A stretch of 64,000 nt of DNA, from contig JAHWDD010000005.1 of assembly GCA_023897205.1 (NCBI GenBank), positions 4,650,001-4,714,000 of the forward strand, in the 5' to 3' direction. A program made the position numbers and the translations under genes. The DNA is from Exophiala sp. HKRS030 (Eukaryota > Ascomycota > Eurotiomycetes > Chaetothyriales > Herpotrichiellaceae). The notes under the pieces are model-generated. The model was not told the origin of the DNA. It ran no database searches and was given only the letters and a program-made list of their open reading frames with translations. This document shows positions 39,103 through 51,362 of this stretch, in pieces; position 1 is the first letter of the stretch, and each line of letters begins with the position of its first letter.

Positions 39103-39627
39103 GTCTAAGAACAGAATTGATACAAACTGCGGTGCGGAGGAAGAGTGTACCAGAAGTGATTCGGTGGAGGGTGAAAAGCGTCGAGTGGAAAGGACTATTT
39201 ATAGGTGGCGACAGTCAGTTGTGTCCTGAAGGTTGATACCTGGGCGGCGAAAAGATGCAGGCGATCTGGACGAAGTTCTGATTCAATCGAAAGAAGATGC
39301 GCCTGCAATAATGGTCAAGGAAAGAAACATGCAGTGAATTTCCAAACTTGCCGGGGAGGCGCCTAGAATGGATTAGTGCGCTTTTCTGGTTTGGTGCCAC
39401 CAAAGACCTTGCACACCTTCATGGAATTATTCCAGGAATTGTTCCCAACCTATTGCTCTAAATCATTTTTTTTTGATTGGCATCATCACTCTTGAGTTAT
39501 ATATGATTAACACGTTCTCTAGTATCCATTGGCCCGGTACAAAGTATGCTTAGCAAAACGCGTCCCATGTACATAGACAATCTTCGACAGCCAATCCATC
39601 AGCAAATCCCGCCTCTATATTCAACTG
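39103..39627. other. intergenic region
   Basis: Half a kilobase between the eIF4E start and the Sym1 stop. Nothing notable is seen apart from a short T run near 39,465. Confidence 0.5.
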
Positions 39628-40296
39628 TCACTTGGAACTATTCAAGTAGCTCAGGAAACAATTCCAACCCAGACTGACTATATTCACGACAAGAACTCGA
39701 TGCTCTAGCGGAACCAATTTGAAATTCACAGCCTGGACCGCAGGCCAGAGCATCCAGTTGGCTTTCAAGCCTGGGAAATAATTCTTCTCGAGTTTCTGCT
39801 TCGGATCGCTGCCCTCCATTATAGCCATACTGGAGAGGAAGACACCAAGATTGATGGTCGCAAAGACTGTCTGATCTGCTGCTACCCGCGCTAAGATTGT
39901 TGCGTTTGTTGACTGGAGATTGATTCGTCGCTGTAAGAACTGATACCATTTGGTAGCTGCTGGGCCGAAAACACCTGTCCTCGTTAGCAAACGAAGGAGG
40001 CTTCTGACAGGTCAAACGTACAGCCTCCATACAATACCATTCTCCCCGTCCGAGCGATTTCATGGTTTTTGAATCCTTTCTTCTCCACGGCCTGCTGCGC
40101 CAGCGTGTCACCAGCACCAAATAAGACCTTTGACTCGTCAGTGGGATTCTGCAGAATGTACTCTCAGATGAACATACCGCCGTAGTCAATGCTTGAGTCA
40201 AAAGTGGCCGCTGTGCCAGCTTTGCTTGATACCTTGAAAGTGTTAGTATTTCTATGGCCCTCAATGTGTAACTATAACGTACCACCGTAATACCAT
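39628..40296 (-). CDS. SYM1: Mpv17/PMP22-family inner mitochondrial membrane protein (Sym1)
   Basis: Exons 40296-40283, 40232-40178, 40127-40022 and 39974-39628; 173 aa, intact. The first exon encodes only MVLR plus two bases of the next Trp codon, so the gene is easily mis-started. The joined N-terminus [18 protein letters not shown] and the internal [23 protein letters not shown] and [16 protein letters not shown] are landmarks of the Mpv17 family. Four membrane segments are expected. Yeast Sym1 acts in mitochondrial function under heat or ethanol stress. It shares a 436-bp divergent promoter with the uS5 gene. Confidence 0.9.
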
Positions 40297-40732
40297 GTTC
40301 TCGGTCGCGGCCAAATGAATCAATGACTCCTAGTAGCTCTTGCAGTCGCATCTAAAAGGGCAAAGAATCTTCCAAGGTCATAAAACGTCGGGAATTGCGA
40401 GAGTCGAGTGTGAAAGGGTCAAAATACCTGGCTCATCTTCTCCCTAATGTGGCACTATTAGCCTTGGGGTCGCTATCACCCAGTGCGTCATAAGTGCACG
40501 GAGCGGTCCAATACTCCACGCTAAATGGCGGAAGGATTTCCACTTTCGCTTTTTCTCAAAAGAGACTAGTTCTAGGGCAGGAATTAATTGCCAAGAGTTT
40601 TCGAAAGTGCGCACGTCTGGCCCATTTGCTGGCTGCCACCACCACCAAACCAATTCCCCAATTCGAACACCCACTCCTGCACCTTTTCGCAGCAACAAAC
40701 CGTCAACCAAGTCACAGTAAAGAAAGACAATC
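40297..40732. promoter_or_regulatory. divergent promoter region, Sym1 / RPS2
   Basis: 436 bp between two head-to-head start codons. The RPS2 side is pyrimidine/CA-rich as expected for a ribosomal-protein leader. No specific factor site is claimed. Confidence 0.4.
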
Positions 40733-41599
40733 ATGGCTGACGCACCCCGTGGACGTGGTGGATTCGGAGACCGTGGCCGCGGCGACAGAGGTCGAGGAGA
40801 TCGCAGAGGACGTCGAGGACCCCGTCGTGGTGGTGGAAAGTCTGAGGAGAAAGAATGGCAACCAGTCACCAAGTTGGGACGTCTCGTCAAGGCTGGAAAG
40901 ATTCAGAGCATGGAACAGATCTACCTACACTCTCTCCCCATCAAGGAATACCAGATTGTGGATTGGTTCTTGCCCAAGCTGAAGGATGAAGTCATGAAGG
41001 TGAGCGAGACAAACCATGAACTGCGAAATCAGCTGCAGTCAATTTGGAAAAATTCCCCCAGGCGGAGCTAATCAGAATTCCAGATCAAACCCGTCCAGAA
41101 ACAAACTCGTGCCGGTCAACGTACTCGATTCAAGGCCATCGTGGTCATCGGAGATAGCGAAGGTCACGTTGGTCTCGGTATCAAGACCTCGAAAGAAGTC
41201 GCAACTGCTATCCGCGCCGCCATCATCATCGCCAAGTTGTCCGTCCTTCCCATCCGTCGTGGCTACTGGGGTACCAACCTCGGAGAGCCTCACTCCCTAC
41301 CCACCAAAGAGTCTGGCAAGTGCGGTTCCGTCACCGTTCGTCTGATTCCCGCTCCCCGAGGAACTGGCCTTGTTGCTTCCCCTGCTGTCAAGAGATTGTT
41401 GCAATTGGCTGGTGTCCAGGACGCATACACCTCATCCGCTGGCAGCACAAAGACATTGGAGAACACATTGAAGGCTACATTCGTCGCAGTCAGCAACTCA
41501 TACGGTTTCTTGACCCCCAACCTGTGGAAGGAGACCAAGCTCATTCGCAGCCCGTTGGAGGAGTTCGGTGATGTTCTGAGGGAAGGAAAGAGATACTAG
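40733..41599 (+). CDS. RPS2: 40S ribosomal protein S2 (uS5)
   Basis: Component of the small ribosomal subunit near the decoding region. Exons 40733-40999 and 41084-41599; 260 aa, intact. The N-terminus is RGG-rich (residues 6-35), the target of arginine methylation in this family. The S5 domains follow: [20 protein letters not shown], then [19 protein letters not shown] and a [10 protein letters not shown] tail. The ATG context (AATCATGGCT) is good. The phase-0 intron sits after EVMK. Confidence 0.97.
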
Positions 41600-41926
41600 A
41601 TTAGTGTCTAGTTTGGGTGCTATGGGTAGTCGATTGCATTTCTCAGCGAAGACGAAGAGCGCTGATCACGGCGCATGATGCAAAAAAATTGTAGCCATGC
41701 CAGAATACCATGATTGCAAGTGTTCAACGATAGATGCACTTATGAGGAAACTCTTCGATTTTAATATGTGCAGTCGTGGTAGATCGTGTCTTCCTGATAA
41801 TATACATGCCTCGATCGTACTGCTGCGTGCGTGATCGAGCTTTTCAAGGTAATCCCATATTCTTCGAGAGTCGATGGTCACGATTTGACCCGCCTCATCG
41901 AAGAGATCGTCTCCAACACATGCAAC
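41600..41926. other. intergenic region between convergent genes
   Basis: 327 bp holding the 3' ends of RPS2 and the facing mitochondrial gene. No further feature seen. Confidence 0.5.
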
Positions 41927-42409
41927 TCAATCTTCCAAAGCCATCTCCTCCATCGCCTTGACGGCGTTTTCTAATTCTCTTATTCTTGGACCGACTCTAC
42001 TTTGCACCTCCTTGGCGACATCAGGATCACTTTCTCTGACGGCTTTTGAATATCCTTCTTGTAATTGCTTCAAGGCGTCCTGTGCGGCCTCCCGGTCGTC
42101 TGCCGCGTAGACTGTTTTCTTTTCTGTTTCTTCCGCTGCAATCTCGAATTCATCCTTTGCTGTCGCGTACAGTTCGTTCAGGTCCTCCATTACAGCGTCG
42201 GCAGTTGGCGATTGTGCGTATGTGGCTGGAGATGTATGGAAAGCCTTGCCGCTAGATAGAGGTTTCCTGACCCCAAAGTCTGTGATAGAGCATTTGGCTT
42301 GAATTTGACTGTTTGCTGCCCGCTTGGACGAAGCGAGGTGTATAGAGCGGATGGGGATGGTATTCGTCCGCAGTCGGCGGAACGCTCGAGGGAGTGATCT
42401 GGAAAGCAT
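41927..42409 (-). CDS. small mitochondrial coiled-coil protein, unknown function
   Basis: ATG 42409, single exon, 160 aa. The first 35 residues (MLSRSLPRAFRRLRTN...) are rich in Arg and Ser and lack acids, a mitochondrial presequence. The second half is an acidic, Glu/Ala-rich helical coil (about 90-160). The frame continues upstream only to a TTG, so 42409 is the first ATG. I do not recognise a named family. Its start faces away from the following mitochondrial gene, forming a divergent pair. Confidence 0.7.
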   Translation of the reverse strand: MLSRSLPRAFRRLRTNTIPIRSIHLASSKRAANSQIQAKCSITDFGVRKPLSSGKAFHTSPATYAQSPTADAVMEDLNELYATAKDEFEIAAEETEKKTVYAADDREAAQDALKQLQEGYSKAVRESDPDVAKEVQSRVGPRIRELENAVKAMEEMALED

Positions 42410-43423
42410 GTTGGGAATTTGTAGAATTTTCAGACCAGAGGAAAGGAAAGACTTCAAGAACAAGGGGATTTTAGTAAAAGTCGGCGCAGTTCTAGAACAT
42501 GGATTGACAATGACTATAGATATTCAGAAAAAGCGAATGAACAGAAGGCCGCGGATTATAGAACCAAATGACGTTGAATGCGTTCTGGTTGGCAGTTGTT
42601 CATTGGTACCAAAACATGAGCGTCTCTTCGCTCGGCCATAGTCCATAGTTAATGCTTCGGTGGAGCAAGACTACAACAAGATGTAAGCTCTAGTTGGTGG
42701 CTGTGGTGGCTGTGGTGGCTCCGTTATTCCAAGGAGGCTCTTTGGCCCTAAGCGATGCCGGAAGCTGCTTGGGTCGACGCCTGTAGCCTATCGCCATCAC
42801 CCGAAGCCCCTAGCCTGGCATCGATTACAGTAATGGTAAATCGCAAATACCACCATTATTGGATCGACTGACTCAGCCGTTATCTCGAGTCTGGGGAAAT
42901 AGTACCTGATCTCTCGACTATCTTTTGTCTCCCTCTTTTCTTTCTGTTCATCATCTCGTTTAAGGCTTCATCAAGGTACTCATCTCACAGATCTAAAGAA
43001 AAATATAGGGCAAAGCAACTCTATATTGATTCTCCCTTCTGCATGACAAGTGTCTCGCTTTCGTCGGGCTTGTCAAAGCTCCCAGCCCGGATCGAAAATG
43101 CATTTGTGCCACAATGACGTGGGTTGTTTTCGGTGTCAACAGCAAAGCTGGAAATGCTCCCCGATCCCGTACCAATCACTTCGTCCATTCACCAAAGCTC
43201 AACACTGCTCAGGAACATTTGCGTCATCCTGACTTTGGAATTTGCTTCTCTCGTGTCTCAAGGTCAAGTTTTCCTCCATCGCGTTTGCCATTGAGTCCTG
43301 CTCTTATTGTCACCGTTCATACTGTCCTACCGTCTTTCTAATTCTTTCGCCTCTACAACCGTTTCAAGTCTTTAAGAATCCTTATTTGTCCTTTCGTCAG
43401 TTCAAAGCTCCCTAACCTTCATC
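42410..43423. other. divergent intergenic region
   Basis: One kilobase between two head-to-head genes for mitochondrial proteins. The right half is pyrimidine-rich, as expected for a 5' leader. A GGTGGCTGT short repeat lies near 42,695-42,720. No gene is supported. Confidence 0.5.
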
Positions 43424-44650
43424 ATGCTCGCAAGCACTCCTCGATTAGCTCTCCGCTCAACTAGAGTGATCAGAGCTCGTCAACCCATCCAGCCGCAGAA
43501 ACTTCGCAATGTTCGGTTCCAGACAACAGTTTCCTCGGGTAACGTGGGAAACCAAGCTTCATCAGGCACAAATCATGCTCTTATTGGTGGTCTTGCTGGT
43601 GGCACCGTTGCAGTTCTCGGGGGCTACCTCTGGTATTCCTTCTCAGGTGCCAAGTCAGTTGTAAACAGTGTTCACTCGGCGAAATCCTATGTCGATACTG
43701 CTTTCAAGAAGACCACACAAGCCGCTCCTGAACCTAACCAAGCCGTTCAATGGCTCCGCGAAACAGTCACCAGCTACACGAGGCTTATCCCCGGTGCCTC
43801 GACATACGTGGATAAGGCGTTTGACGACCTTGACAAAGTACGGGAAAAGCACGGAGACGAGGTTGATAAGATCATTAGCGATACCTACAATGAATTGAAA
43901 GGCGTTACAAATAAGGGATTTAGCATGGAGGCTCTTGCAGACGGCTGGGACGTCCTTCAAAAATGCCTTAAGCGAATAGGTTCGCTCGCAGGAGATGCCG
44001 CCGAGGATATCTTGGACAACCACCCTCAGCTGAAGGAGAAGGTTGGTGGCCAGTTATCTCAATTGAAGCAGATGGGCAACGAATATGGACCAGAAGCCAA
44101 GAAACAAGTCGATGAGACATGGAATCAAATACAAGATATCTTGAAAGGAGGCTTCAGCGCAAGCACCGTCACTAAAATCCAGAACTTGGTGCAAGAGAAG
44201 AGGGAGCAACTCAAGAAATACGGTGATCAAGCTTGGGAAAAGGGCATTGAGCAGGCCAAGCCCATTCTCGACAAGCAGCCCCAACTCAAAGAACTCGTCG
44301 AGAAGAACAAAGACAAACTCTTGCAAGGCGACCTCGGCCAACTCTGGCAGAAGCTCCAAGAAGCTGCCACCTCAGGCAATACCGACGACATACAAAAGTT
44401 CATCAAGGACCAGACCTCCAAGGCCGCGAGCAGAGGCGGCAGTGGAATCGAGCAGTTTCTGCACATGATCCCCGGTGGGACCGAGATCGCACCCAAATTC
44501 CAGGAGCTCCAGGAATTGAGCCAGAAGCATGGACAAGACGCGGAGAAATTGATCAAGAGTGCTATCGACGATATCAAGAAGGTCTTGTCGGCTAAAGTCG
44601 AAGAAGGTCAGAAGCTCAAGCAGAAGGTCGAGAAGGACGCAAAGTCGTGA
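43424..44650 (+). CDS. mitochondrial membrane protein with long helical domain, unknown function
   Basis: Single exon, 408 aa. Residues 1-35 form an Arg-rich presequence, then a Gly-rich membrane helix (about 52-72, LIGGLAGGTVAVLGGYLWYS) and about 330 residues of amphipathic helix. The helical part contains loosely repeated QLKELVEK / QLKEKVGG-type units of Lys, Glu and Gln. The architecture (presequence, one helix, long coil) suggests an inner-membrane structural or scaffold protein. I know it only as a conserved fungal type, with no function I can name. Confidence 0.8.
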   Translation: MLASTPRLALRSTRVIRARQPIQPQKLRNVRFQTTVSSGNVGNQASSGTNHALIGGLAGGTVAVLGGYLWYSFSGAKSVVNSVHSAKSYVDTAFKKTTQAAPEPNQAVQWLRETVTSYTRLIPGASTYVDKAFDDLDKVREKHGDEVDKIISDTYNELKGVTNKGFSMEALADGWDVLQKCLKRIGSLAGDAAEDILDNHPQLKEKVGGQLSQLKQMGNEYGPEAKKQVDETWNQIQDILKGGFSASTVTKIQNLVQEKREQLKKYGDQAWEKGIEQAKPILDKQPQLKELVEKNKDKLLQGDLGQLWQKLQEAATSGNTDDIQKFIKDQTSKAASRGGSGIEQFLHMIPGGTEIAPKFQELQELSQKHGQDAEKLIKSAIDDIKKVLSAKVEEGQKLKQKVEKDAKS

Positions 44651-45472
44651 ACATGAGGATAGCAAGGGCGTGTTAGTGCCTTGTTCCTCGTGGTACTGGC
44701 ACACTTTGTCAGACAGGGGCCTTCTGCTCAAGTTGCGGCGTGGATGATATGGGAAGGGATGCATTACGGCGGCCAATGACGCACTGTACAGTATTATTCA
44801 AACAAGCAAAACATCCAGATAGCATAGTATAGTAGTATGGGTTATAAAAGCACCTTCGCCTTGACTTGATCTCATGCATCACCTATTCAGTCGACGTCGG
44901 CACGAGAACGGGAATATGTAAGTGTAATTTCCTTCATTAAAGTAAAAGGAGTGATCCCGTGGAACGGACTACTCGTAACAATAACGTCCTACTCAAAAGC
45001 AGTGGACACACATGAAAGTTTTCGAGACTGGTGCAGGGCGTCAACATGAAGTTTGTCTAACGCCCTGGACCATCGTACTGCTGATTACTGACTAAAGTGC
45101 AGAGCCTTCTGGGATAGACCGAACCCTCTTGGGAAAGAGTCGTGAGCCTTTGTGAGCATCAATGTGGCATCTTGCCCTATTGTGCATCCCTGTCCGGTAT
45201 CTAATGTGGCTACTGACAAACAGCCGACGGCCGATCCAAACAGTCATATCTCTGTGATCTCTGTATGACTATCTAGTCAAATGGCAGTGAAACGTGCGAG
45301 ACAAGCCGCCGCCACGCGCTACACTTACACGCTGCTGAAGTGCCTTGCCGCTGACACCTCGAGATGTCGAAGATATCGACGCGGATGCAGTTTCGTGGTG
45401 TATCTACACTCGCCACTAGGTGTGCCATTATTCCCACTGATGACCATTACTCTAATATATATATATATATCC
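44651..45472. other. intergenic region at the core/accessory junction
   Basis: Between the last core gene and the NLR stop. A TA-dinucleotide run lies at about 45,454-45,468. No gene is supported. If a mobile element covers the NLR, its left end must lie here or further right. Confidence 0.45.
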
Positions 45473-48400
45473 TCAACCAGCTAGTCGCTTCCGCTTATAT
45501 CGCCTGTTTGTCGTTTCGCTCCACAGGGGCCAGCTCGTCCTGCCATCGAGTGAGTCATTGTTTCGCGTCGCTACAGCACCTTTCTCGAGGAGGAGTTGCA
45601 CCACCGCCTCGTGTCTATTCTCCGAAGCCCTTGACAGTGGTGTCCGGCCAGAATTATCAGGTAAGTTAACCGTAGCACCTTTCTCGAGGAGGAGTTGCAC
45701 CACCGCCTCGTGTCCATTCTCCGAAGCCCATAATAGTGGTGTATGGCCATAATTATCGGGTAAGTTAATCGTAGCACCTTTCTCGAGGAGGAGTTGTACC
45801 ACCGCCTCGTGTCCATTCTCCGAAGCCCTTGACAGTGGTGTCCGGCCGGAATTATCGGTTGAGTTAACCGCAGCACCTTTCTCAAGGAGGAGTTGCACTA
45901 CCGCCTCGTGTCTATTCTCCGAAGCCCATGATAGTGGTGTCTGGTCATAATCATTAGGTAAGTCAATCGCAGCACCTTTCTCGAGGAGGAGTTGTACCAC
46001 CGCCTCGTGTCCACTTATAGAAGCCCATAATAGTGGTGTCCGACTATTATTATCGGGTAAGTTAACCGCAGCACCTTTCTCGAGGAGGAGTTGCACCACC
46101 GCCTCGTGTCCATTCTCCGAAGCCCATGATAGTGGTGTCTGGTCACAATCATCGGGTAAGTCAATCGTAGCACCTTTCTCGAGGAGGAGTTGCACCACCG
46201 CCTCGTGTCCATTCCCCGAAGCCCATGTTAGTGGTGTCCGGCCAAACTGATCATCGGGTAAGTTAACCGCAGCACCTTTCTCAAGGAGGAGTTGCACTAC
46301 CGCCTTGTGTCCATTCTCCGAAGCCCATGATAGTGGTGTCTGGCCATAATTATCCGTGTAGTCAATCGCAGCGCCTTTTCGATAGAGGCCTTTAGCTATT
46401 TCTTCAACTCCGAAATAGGCTGCAAGGTGAAGTCCCGTCACATCCCTCGGGAAATCTTGGGAGTAATTCGTGTATAGCTTGAGGGCCGTTAGTGCTTGGC
46501 TTGACGCCTCCATCTTCGCCGCACACGATAGAAAACGGATAGCTTCCTGGAACCGGATTGAGGTGCCGCGAGCATGATGTCCCCAATTACGTGCCGCGTA
46601 TTCGTAGAGCGGATATGACGACAGTCGTTGTTCAAATTCCCGGTCGGTTTGGCAGCAGCCGCTCTCGAATGCGTTGAATGAAAGGTAGGTAATGCAGGTG
46701 ATTGCGATATTTTTGTGGGAAGCGGCCATTGCAATATCATTCCTCAGGTCGCCCTGAGGTAGAAGACGAGACATATGAGTCTCCAAGTATTTCTGCGTGG
46801 TATAGTGGACTAATCGAATAATCCCGCTTTCTTTGTCGAGCGTGACTAACCCAGCGCAGCAAGAAATCATATCGTCCATCTCTCGAATGTTCTCTCCGTC
46901 GAAATCAGAATCGCCAATATTCACTGCAATAGCGTGTTGAAGCTCTGATATAGTAAGTGGTCGCTTCGCGCATGTGATCCAAGTTAGAACATTCCTCGCA
47001 AGCTGCCGAAAGCCAGATTTCTGTCCGTCGATCCTCTTCATTGCGTACTCGTATGCTTGAGTAAGTGCGTCTTCTTGCTTTTCTTCCGCTAATCCCCTTG
47101 ATTGTGCTTCTGGAATTCCTTTAGCACATTTTTGATTTCCCGAGCCGAAGTCTTGTCTTTGAGCGACTGAAGATAGAGCTGCGCTAAAAGGAACCTAGAT
47201 TAATGTTAGTCAAGACGTCCCCGAGAGTGAGTAAGGTACGTACATTCCCGACACGGCCCCTATAATACTAGTCTTAATTTCTTCCTGGAGATCTAATCTC
47301 TTTGAAACAAATACAGGAAGTTGTGATATTTGGCCATCAAGATATCTACGTACATCTTCATCATGCGCAAGAATTTCACGCGAAGGATATCCTTGGAACT
47401 GTTTTTCAATGTCTGGGATTGGTCGCGAAGTCGCGAAGAAGTTTGCCCCAGTCTCGGCCTGGAGGGTGAAGATCTCTGACAGGAAGCTCGAGCGAGATCC
47501 GTTGGATGGTTGGAATTCATCAAGGGCGTCAATAATGATGAAGACTCTCGAGTATGCAGCAGCCACGGACCGAAGGGCCCTTGAGATCTCGTCCGATGAT
47601 GGCCGTGTTCGTTTTTTTTCATGTCCTTCATAGAGTTCTTTTACATTCCTAGGTAAGGAAGGCTGGCCTTCGGCTAGCTGTTTAAGCAGACTCGCGAGCA
47701 AGTCTTCGATCTTTTGCTCGTCTTTACGTCGGAAGTTGCAGTATATGTAGGCAATGCCTATCGTTGTATCGTTCTGAAATCTCGTAATAAGGTCCTCGAT
47801 CACGGTTGATGTGAGAATTGTCTTCCCCGCTCCTGGAATACCAGGGCAGAACAATGTCCCCTTAGCTAAGTTTAACCAAGTCTGGTACTCTTCCGAATTC
47901 AAAAGCCAGTTCCCAGTCTCCGGCTGTCGTCTTTGCAGGAAGTCGCTAAGCTGAGGGCCGTAGTCGATTGGTGTCACCCAGTTGAGAATCTCGTCGTCTT
48001 TTTTTCTATCTAGCTTAGAGGTCACCAAGTGAATATTCGTTGCAATAGTAGAAACAGTGTTGAGAACTATAATACCATTAGGAATAGATAATCTTATCCG
48101 GTAAAGCTTGAAAATACTAACCATCATGAAGAAGCTCGCTGATTCTCGTTTCGGCCTCTACCCTGCTAGGAGAAATTCGGTAGAGGAGGTCTCTTGCATA
48201 TGCAGCCGCCGCCATTGCAGCATATCCTTGCCATTCCTTGTTCTTGTGAGAGTCTGAGTAGTCGCATATACCTCGAATCACGAGGCATGGAAATTGGTTC
48301 ATAAGGCCTGCAGCTTCCATTTCAAAACACAGAACATCTTTCTCTAAAGCGAGTTGATCCCGGAGTAAAGCATCCTTCATTAACTGATTTGCAGATGCAA

Positions 48401-49112
48401 TAAGGCCATAGTGAATTGCTGGATTATCCTCCACTTCAGTCCGTTCCGGACGTTCTATCAGGTTTCCCGGATTATCACTACAGGTCATTGCGCAGGCGGA
48501 CTCATTGTCTGGAGGATGGATGACTCCGCTTTGGAACAGTCTGTCGCTGATCCGGCTAGGTCGCTGATAATTCTTCTGCAGTCTTACCTTTTTCTGAAGA
48601 ATGCCGCTGACCATCTCTTCAAGCTGATGGCCTTCGCTCTCATAATGTGCCTTGAGTCCATTTACCGCAGTCCGTAGCACCGTTGGTGGCTGGTTCAAGA
48701 AACTAGTTGTCCGGAAGCTCTGATTTTGTATCGTCTTGCCAAAGTCGTACTGAAATAGACCGCCATTACCATTGCGGGGAGCGCTAACCACGATGTCCCC
48801 TAGACGGATATCGTGCTTTTGACTTGGTGCGCCACCACCAATACCAACCATCAAGCCAATCCTGATGTTGGGGAAGCTGTGCAGCATATCTCTTGCAACG
48901 CCTGCAGCCGAGGCTATACCGTACTCGCCGTCGGGCAAAACAGCAATAGCGACATTGTGCTTCCCAATCTTGCCCAAAGTATAATCGTTGTTGTCATGGT
49001 GAGAAACGGATTCGGGTCCGTCGTGCCTCTCATCGAGAAACTGCTGTGCTGCGACGTATTCAGTAGTGACGGCGCATATCCAGCCAACGGTATAGTCCTT
49101 AGGGTTAGACAT
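45473..49112 (-). CDS. NOD-like receptor: PNP_UDP - NACHT - ankyrin repeats, one frameshift
   Basis: STAND/NLR-type protein as used in fungal non-self recognition. Exons 49112-48122, 48009-47244 and 47194-45473; restored length 1159 aa. The N-terminal nucleoside-phosphorylase domain (about 6-320) has [23 protein letters not shown] and CFEMEAAGL. The NACHT domain follows, with Walker A GIPGAGKT (387-394) and Walker [11 protein letters not shown] (487-496). A helical linker precedes the C-terminal ankyrins. One diverged ankyrin unit is followed by eight nearly identical 33-aa units. One base is missing in the run at 47094-47097: the frame moves from KEFQKHNQG to [17 protein letters not shown], contiguous in this family. 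The start ATG at 49112 ([15 protein letters not shown]) is the usual one. The effector mechanism is inferred from domains only. Confidence 0.85.
45575..46370 (-). repeat. near-identical ankyrin-coding tandem repeats, about 99 bp each
   Basis: Eight consecutive units encode [24 protein letters not shown] helices with very few changes between copies; one unit is three bases longer. DNA identity is high across whole units, so the copies have been homogenised or recently amplified. Confidence 0.9.
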
Positions 49113-51121
49113 GCTCAACGGCGCAGGATTCTCGACCCGAGGCGAGCGGCAACTCGAGAGGGAAGATACTCGGGAGGACGAACCGGATCTTAGGTGTTCA
49201 ATCTGGTTTGGTCGGTTGTCTGTGGTCGACAATGGGTCTTGGTAAAGATCGGCAGTCTCAACTGATTGAAAACAGCGTCACATGCTTTACACATCTCAAG
49301 AAGACTGCGAAGGCTATTGAAGGGGCTGCTCGAGATGCAGGAGTATGAAGAGGACAAACCAGACATAAGGACGAGCGGTTCTCAGCCTTACGTCTAGATT
49401 GAACCTACTGACGTGGCAGCTGGGTTTAACCTCCTTAAGGACAGGGCTCATATCTTACTGGTTCAGTGTGATTGAACGAGAATTTTGAATTATTCTATGA
49501 TCGTCAAGACCGGTGTTCATTTTCATATGTATCTTGCAATCCCTGGAGGTGCTGTACCGTACCGGTAGGCCGAGATGATCTCGAGAACGTTCGAAACCGC
49601 CGCCAAGCTGACCGCGGCACAGCTGAGCATCACGTGCTCACTTCTGGAACTTGGTTGTATTCAAGCGGCAAGGGCGCTACGCCACGGGTTGTGGCTGACA
49701 GATCTAGCGGTGATGGTCACACTTCCTGTCATTCCAGCTACAACTGTCATCGGGTCGGTATTCGGCTGTTTGTCGGGCAGGGTCGAAGTACCTGGCAGAG
49801 GTGGTCTGCGGGACAAGATCGCAACACAGGTAGTGGATACATTGAGTGGAGTAGGTGAATAGGTACAATAAAAAAGCAAAGGAGGTAGAGAGAATATATA
49901 GTAGAAGGGGTCGTATATAACATGGTTCTGTAATATTAGCCGTAGGGTAGTGCGAGGAAATAAAATTCAAGAGCAAGCATGGTCGGGTATGGAAGAGAAC
50001 ACTATATACAGACGGCGTCCGCCCCATAGGAGGAGATCCATCTTTGCACCTCGAGGGAAGCCGCTTTTAGCTTTGTAGGAGAGGTATAGGCAGCCAACGA
50101 GAGTACGTATACTGTCCGTCCGCAGTATAGATCCCTGTTTAGCGCTAGAACAGAATCCATGGTCATTGAGGAGGCACTAAAAGGTCGTAGGTAGGTGGAG
50201 GGTGAGTAAAGGGTGGTGAAGTTGAGTACAGAGGTAGTAGGAAGTGAGCCATCTTTGAAAGCATCGGAAGCAAGGTGAGTGCCAAGGTGAGCTGGGTGTC
50301 AAATTACCTCGTTGTTTCCTGCAAATCCGTGACTACGCCGACACCCCACGACAAGAATGTCCTTAGAAGCCGCAAAGCCCAGCGACTCGTCCGAGCCCCC
50401 AAGGCCACGGCCCAGCAGCGTGCCGGGGCATCTCGCTGGCACCGCCGACTCATGGCATGGGAAGAGCAGCTCGACGTCCGGGGCACCGCGTCAACATCAT
50501 CTGGCACCTCAAGGGCCTCACGGACATGATTTATATTTTGAAGCTGGCGCTGGTCTCACCGCTGCATGCACATTTGAGTCGACACGACCTTCTGCTTTAC
50601 TACGAAAGGAGAAGATGATATACTGACAAAGAGATCTCTCTCACTGGCTTCAAATTATTTTTTCCAAGTCTTCTATTCATATTTCTTGACACCACATCCC
50701 GACCCCTGGCAGGCCCCACTTAACCGTCTCAGCTAACTTGACTGCTGGCAGCAACGAATTCTCTCTTCGAGTCCTTCCATGGCACGGGGACCTCCGTTGT
50801 AGGCTGAGTGTATTTCGATCAAGGCGAAGCGGTGGCTTTATACAGGACTATAGCCTTAGATAGCCCAATTCCCTCCCCTCTCGCCTGAACACGACACCGG
50901 GCAAGGTAGGCAAATGGGCGTATGACTTTGGCGTGGTTTTGGCTGACATGAAAATGGCATGCCATAAACGTCTGCCAATCTGCGCCATCAATTCTGTTGG
51001 CTTGTGCTTACTAATCAACCAATTATTGACCGAACTATCGACTGGCCAGTGCGCATATTCGATATATTGACAAGCACTCACCTAGTGCACTCGATTATTG
51101 ATTTTCTTGCGCATCAGGAGA
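49113..51121. other. intergenic region before an assembly gap
   Basis: 2 kb between the NLR start and the gap. Open stretches at 49472-49862 (two plus-strand frames) and 50275-50626 are not convincing. The minus strand upstream of 49112 is open for 40 more codons but has no ATG. Confidence 0.4.
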
Positions 51122-51221
51122 NNNNNNNNNNNNNNNNNNNNNNNNNNNNNNNNNNNNNNNNNNNNNNNNNNNNNNNNNNNNNNNNNNNNNNNNNNNNNNN
51201 NNNNNNNNNNNNNNNNNNNNN
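51122..51221. other. assembly gap, 100 N
   Basis: Exactly 100 N, the conventional size for a scaffold join of unknown length. Distances across it are not reliable, and the 5' end of the following gene may be incomplete. Confidence 0.98.
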
Positions 51222-51362
51222 TTCTCTTGTTCACACTCATTTATATAGAGAAGAGGAATCCTCATCATTCTATAGACCAGACAGACATCAATTCAATCCA
51301 TTTGTGCGTGTTGACAGTCATTTCGTCGACGCTCACAAAGCTGACAAATTCTCCGATCAATA

